Assembly (NCBI GenBank): GCA_023375785.1
Contig: SZWC01008690.1
Location: 2,506 to 33,775 of the forward strand
Direction: 5' to 3'
Origin: Penium margaritaceum
Taxonomy: Eukaryota > Streptophyta > Zygnematophyceae > Desmidiales > Peniaceae
Length of the DNA: 31,270 nt
The position numbers were made by a program, and so were the translations under genes. The notes under the pieces were generated by a model. It made no database searches. It was not told where the DNA came from and was given only the letters and a program-made list of their open reading frames with translations. Below, one piece after another: positions 29,130-31,270 of the stretch (position 1 is the stretch's first letter; every line of letters begins with the position of its first letter).

Positions 29130-29397
29130 TGGTATCAGAGTGGTAAGAGAATTCTTGCCGAGTTGCGTAGCAGAGACGCAGGAGAGCAGCAGCAGTGAGA
29201 GTCACCGCTCTAGCACATCCACGAGGCCCTGTCGATGACAACCCACTGCCATCAATATCACCCACCATCATCACGTGAGAGTGCATCAGCAGCAAGCGAT
29301 AGTTGTAGTAGGCTGCAGTCCACAGTAGCTGCCGACATTGGCACTAACAGCGGCATTAGTATGCCGCTGTTGTAGTGGGCGGCAGCAGGCTGGCAGT
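29130..29397 (+). other. PBS and leader of the chimeric element
   Basis: TGGTATCAGAGT (29130-29141) follows the LTR end. The leader resembles the copia-1 leader (GCAGTGAGAGTCACCGC at about 29193-29209 versus 12776-12792) and includes GCAGCAGC triplets. It passes directly into RNase H at about 29398; gag, PR, IN and RT are absent. Confidence 0.78.
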
Positions 29398-29825
29398 CAA
29401 TGGTAGTCGACGGCTACACAGACAATGACTGGGCATGGAGTCGTGATGGGCGTAGTCAGACAAGCTACGTGTTCCTGCTTGGTGGCACCGCTGTGTTGTG
29501 GCGTAGTGGCAAGCAGGGTTGTATTACACGTAGCTCATCAGAGGCTGAGTATGTTGCTGTGGGGGCTGGGGCTGCTGAGGCGGTGTGGCTGCAGCGTCTA
29601 TTTCGTGAGTTGCGTGAGTCTGTGCCTTACATCATTCTGTGTTGTGACAACCAGAGTGCTCTTGCCATTGCAGAGAACTCTGGTGTGTTTCATGCACGCA
29701 CAAAGCACATTGCTGTTGAGGATCACTTTGTGCGTGATCTTGTGGAGCGACAGGTGATCTCCGTCATCTGGGTCGACACGGACATGCAGCGGGCTGACTT
29801 CTTGACCAAGGCACTTGCGCGCTAA
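29398..29825 (+). CDS. pol: RNase H fragment of a copia element, open frame
   Basis: ATG at 29400, 141 codons without a stop: YTDNDWAWSRDGRSQTSY, SSSEAEYVAV, CDNQSALAI, ISVIWVDTDMQRADFLTKA, ending ALAR-TAA. It duplicates 27372-27816 but lacks its TAG, so it keeps the older sequence at that site. The Asp, Glu, Asp of RNase H are present. It is a partial domain without RT and probably not expressed as a protein. Confidence 0.85.
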
Positions 29826-29970
29826 AGGTTCATGGTGGCCATTTGTTTCTGTGGGGCTACACCCCTTGCCTGAGAATGGATGAGAGTGGCGTGTGTGAGC
29901 ATAGACTGTTGAGCATCCTGTTGTGCACCTGAGTCAGTTCTAACGTGTATGGACATGCGTACCATTCGGT

Positions 29971-29980
29971 CATGGGGGAG
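29971..29980 (+). other. Polypurine tract of the duplicated 3' end
   Basis: CATGGGGGAG directly before the LTR start TGTTGTGATG. The stretch 29826-29970 between RNase H and this PPT is non-coding and matches 27817-27962. Confidence 0.88.
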
Positions 29981-30627
29981 TGTTGTGATGTGAGTTGTTT
30001 CCGTCCATTTGTACAGCTTACTGTGACCACTCGGCCGTGTCCATGCTTGTGCAGATCCGTGATGCGGGCCCAGCTGGCGTTAAAGCACTGACAGTTGGTG
30101 GATCCATCCACCAGCAGCTGCCAGACGACTTCCACGACGTGCCGGGTGCTTGGTGGGGTGCTGTGTAGTTTTGCTGCAAATGCTAGAGTTTTCTCGATGG
30201 ATTGGCTTTCGAGCCCCATTTGCATGTTTTGCATTGTCAATCTACCGATCGATGTTGGAATTGTGTGTGTGACCAGTCTTAGCGTCCGGCTCGGAAATTT
30301 TGCATCTCTAGGTTCATACGGTGTTGAGTTTGGATGCCTATGCACAGAGTTGCGGCCAAAACAGTGGTTTTGAGCCGGTTTTAGGACAAACTGACACTGC
30401 CGCATGCGTCACCCACCGTGTGCCGCGGCAGGTATTTATGTTGTGTGCTCGTCAGTTGTCCTTTCTCTGTGCATTACTAAGCTATTGGAGCTTATGAGAC
30501 TTTGCGCATCTCCCTAGCCTGATCTTTGCTGTTTCTTGCATCTGCTTGCTTGCTAGTGTGTCAGCTGAATGGACAGTGTCGCCACATCAGTAGCAGCAAG
30601 GTTAGGAAGCTTCTTTGCAATTTCTCA
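29981..30627 (+). repeat. Second copy of the copia-1 3' LTR
   Basis: 647 bp, TGTTGTGATG to TTTCTCA, followed by CGTTTAAACCTAAAG exactly as after 28615. The shared flank shows this copy arose by duplication of the locus after copia-1 had inserted, and not by a second insertion. Confidence 0.88.
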
Positions 30628-30785
30628 CGTTTAAACCTAAAGATGTAGAATCTCGAGCTGGACACTATGGCTGGTTACACATACAAGTTTGGCATCGATC
30701 AGTGGGCAGACAATGCAAAACATGCAAATCAGGCTCGAGATCCAGTCCGAGAAAACTCTAGCGTGTCGAAAAAAACCGCAAAGTG
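30628..30785 (-). repeat. Antisense LTR-B piece, second copy
   Basis: It repeats 28616-28775 in the same orientation and stops at AAACCGCAAAG, a dozen bases short of where the first copy stops. It then abuts the start of a sense LTR. Confidence 0.78.
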
Positions 30786-31270
30786 TTGGTTTGTGTGGCT
30801 TCCACCCGTCACGACCGACACTGCTAGTTTACCGATATACCCACATTCGGGGTATGTGGCAGAGGAGGGCGTGACGACACGATGGGCCTCCGGACTGCAC
30901 CGAGACTTCTCCAGCACCTACGAAAGCACCTGCAAGACGCGGTCGATGCGTTCCGGCAGCCATGCGGTCTTGTCAGGAGGTAGGAGAGTTTTCTCGGTGG
31001 GTTGAGACCCTCGCACCCGGTTGACTGTGCCGGTGCGACGAGGAGACCCGATGGCTGTTGTGGGGCTTCCGATGTTCGGAAAGCCGTCTGTGATGTCTGG
31101 ACGTTGATTCCGAGATTTTTTGGCACTGCTCATATTTTCTCGGTGGTCGAGACCCGGGCACTCGGAGAGTTGTTCCGGTGCCTCGAGGAGACCACCTTTG
31201 TTGCTCTCGTGGTGTATGTAGTGTGTTCTCCCTGTTGAATCATTTGGGTTCAGCAGGGGTGACGGGGCCC
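30786..31270 (+). repeat. Start of a sense LTR-B-like LTR, running off the window
   Basis: It begins TGTTGGTTTGTGTGGCTTCC, the same start as the antisense LTR at 962, and matches it closely for about 32 bases, then only loosely. It contains two copies of a module (30988-31050 and 31134-31195) with TCTCGGTGG, GAGACCC and CGAGGAGACC boxes, like those in 1044-1530 in the other orientation. The end is not in the window. Confidence 0.65.

Noticed and set aside
2853..29825. An alternative nuclear code with TAG/TAA read as Gln
   Set aside because: Tempting because many TARs sit at Gln positions, but TAG also replaces conserved Trp at 7408, 18017 and 27760 and TAA a Ser at 18527, and gypsy pol ends with TAA exactly at its PPT. 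CHG deamination explains both classes. Kept only as a testable rival.

Overview
The window is eukaryotic repeat DNA made almost entirely of LTR retrotransposons; I see no host gene, rRNA, tRNA or CRISPR array. The element types point to Viridiplantae: a chromodomain-bearing Ty3/gypsy element (chromovirus), Ty1/copia elements with a UBN2-type Gag, and primer binding sites matching initiator tRNA-Met (TGGTATCAGAGC). The species cannot be named from the sequence; a streptophyte alga or a plant with a repeat-rich genome would fit. Every protein-coding remnant carries in-frame stops, frameshifts or truncations, so all are annotated as pseudogenes except one short, clean RNase H piece.

Layout. Positions 1-283 hold a TG microsatellite and unassigned DNA. 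An old minus-strand copia-type element, called LTR-B here, appears as its 3' LTR (284-962) with PPT and 3' non-coding region (963-1901), and again as a leader, PBS and 5' LTR (11517-12074). Between these lie a Ty3/gypsy chromovirus on the plus strand (1902-8019) and the 5' part of a minus-strand copia element (copia-2', 8020-11516). A plus-strand copia (copia-1) sits inside the LTR-B 5' LTR; its LTRs are 12075-12711 and 27973-28615 and its 5-bp target duplication is CGTTT. Copia-1 is itself split between RT and RNase H by a full-length minus-strand copia (copia-2, 18561-27334, target duplication TGCGG). Right of copia-1 the locus is scrambled: an antisense LTR-B piece, a sense LTR 3' half with PBS and leader, a second copy of the copia-1 RNase H plus 3' LTR plus flank (29398-30785), and then the start of another sense LTR that runs off the window.

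How the parts work together. The gypsy order is LTR-PBS-gag-PR-RT-RNaseH-IN-chromodomain-PPT-LTR. Gag and Pol are in different frames, with a G_GGA_AAA / A_AAA_AAG slippery site followed by a 12-bp hairpin that includes the gag stop, which looks like a -1 ribosomal frameshift signal. The copia order is LTR-PBS-long CAG/CTG triplet-rich leader-gag-PR-IN-12-residue repeat linker-RT-RNaseH-PPT-LTR. The copia-2 and copia-2' leaders share a hairpin with two compensated base pairs, which suggests a selected RNA structure.

Decay. Most in-frame stops are TAG, often where the family has Gln (CAG) or Trp (TGG). I read this chiefly as C-to-T deamination in CAG/CTG (CHG) context, as expected for CHG-methylated plant transposons. 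A TAR=Gln code was considered and is less likely. Coordinates of LTRs, PBSs and TSDs were read by eye and should be good to a few bases; domain limits are approximate.
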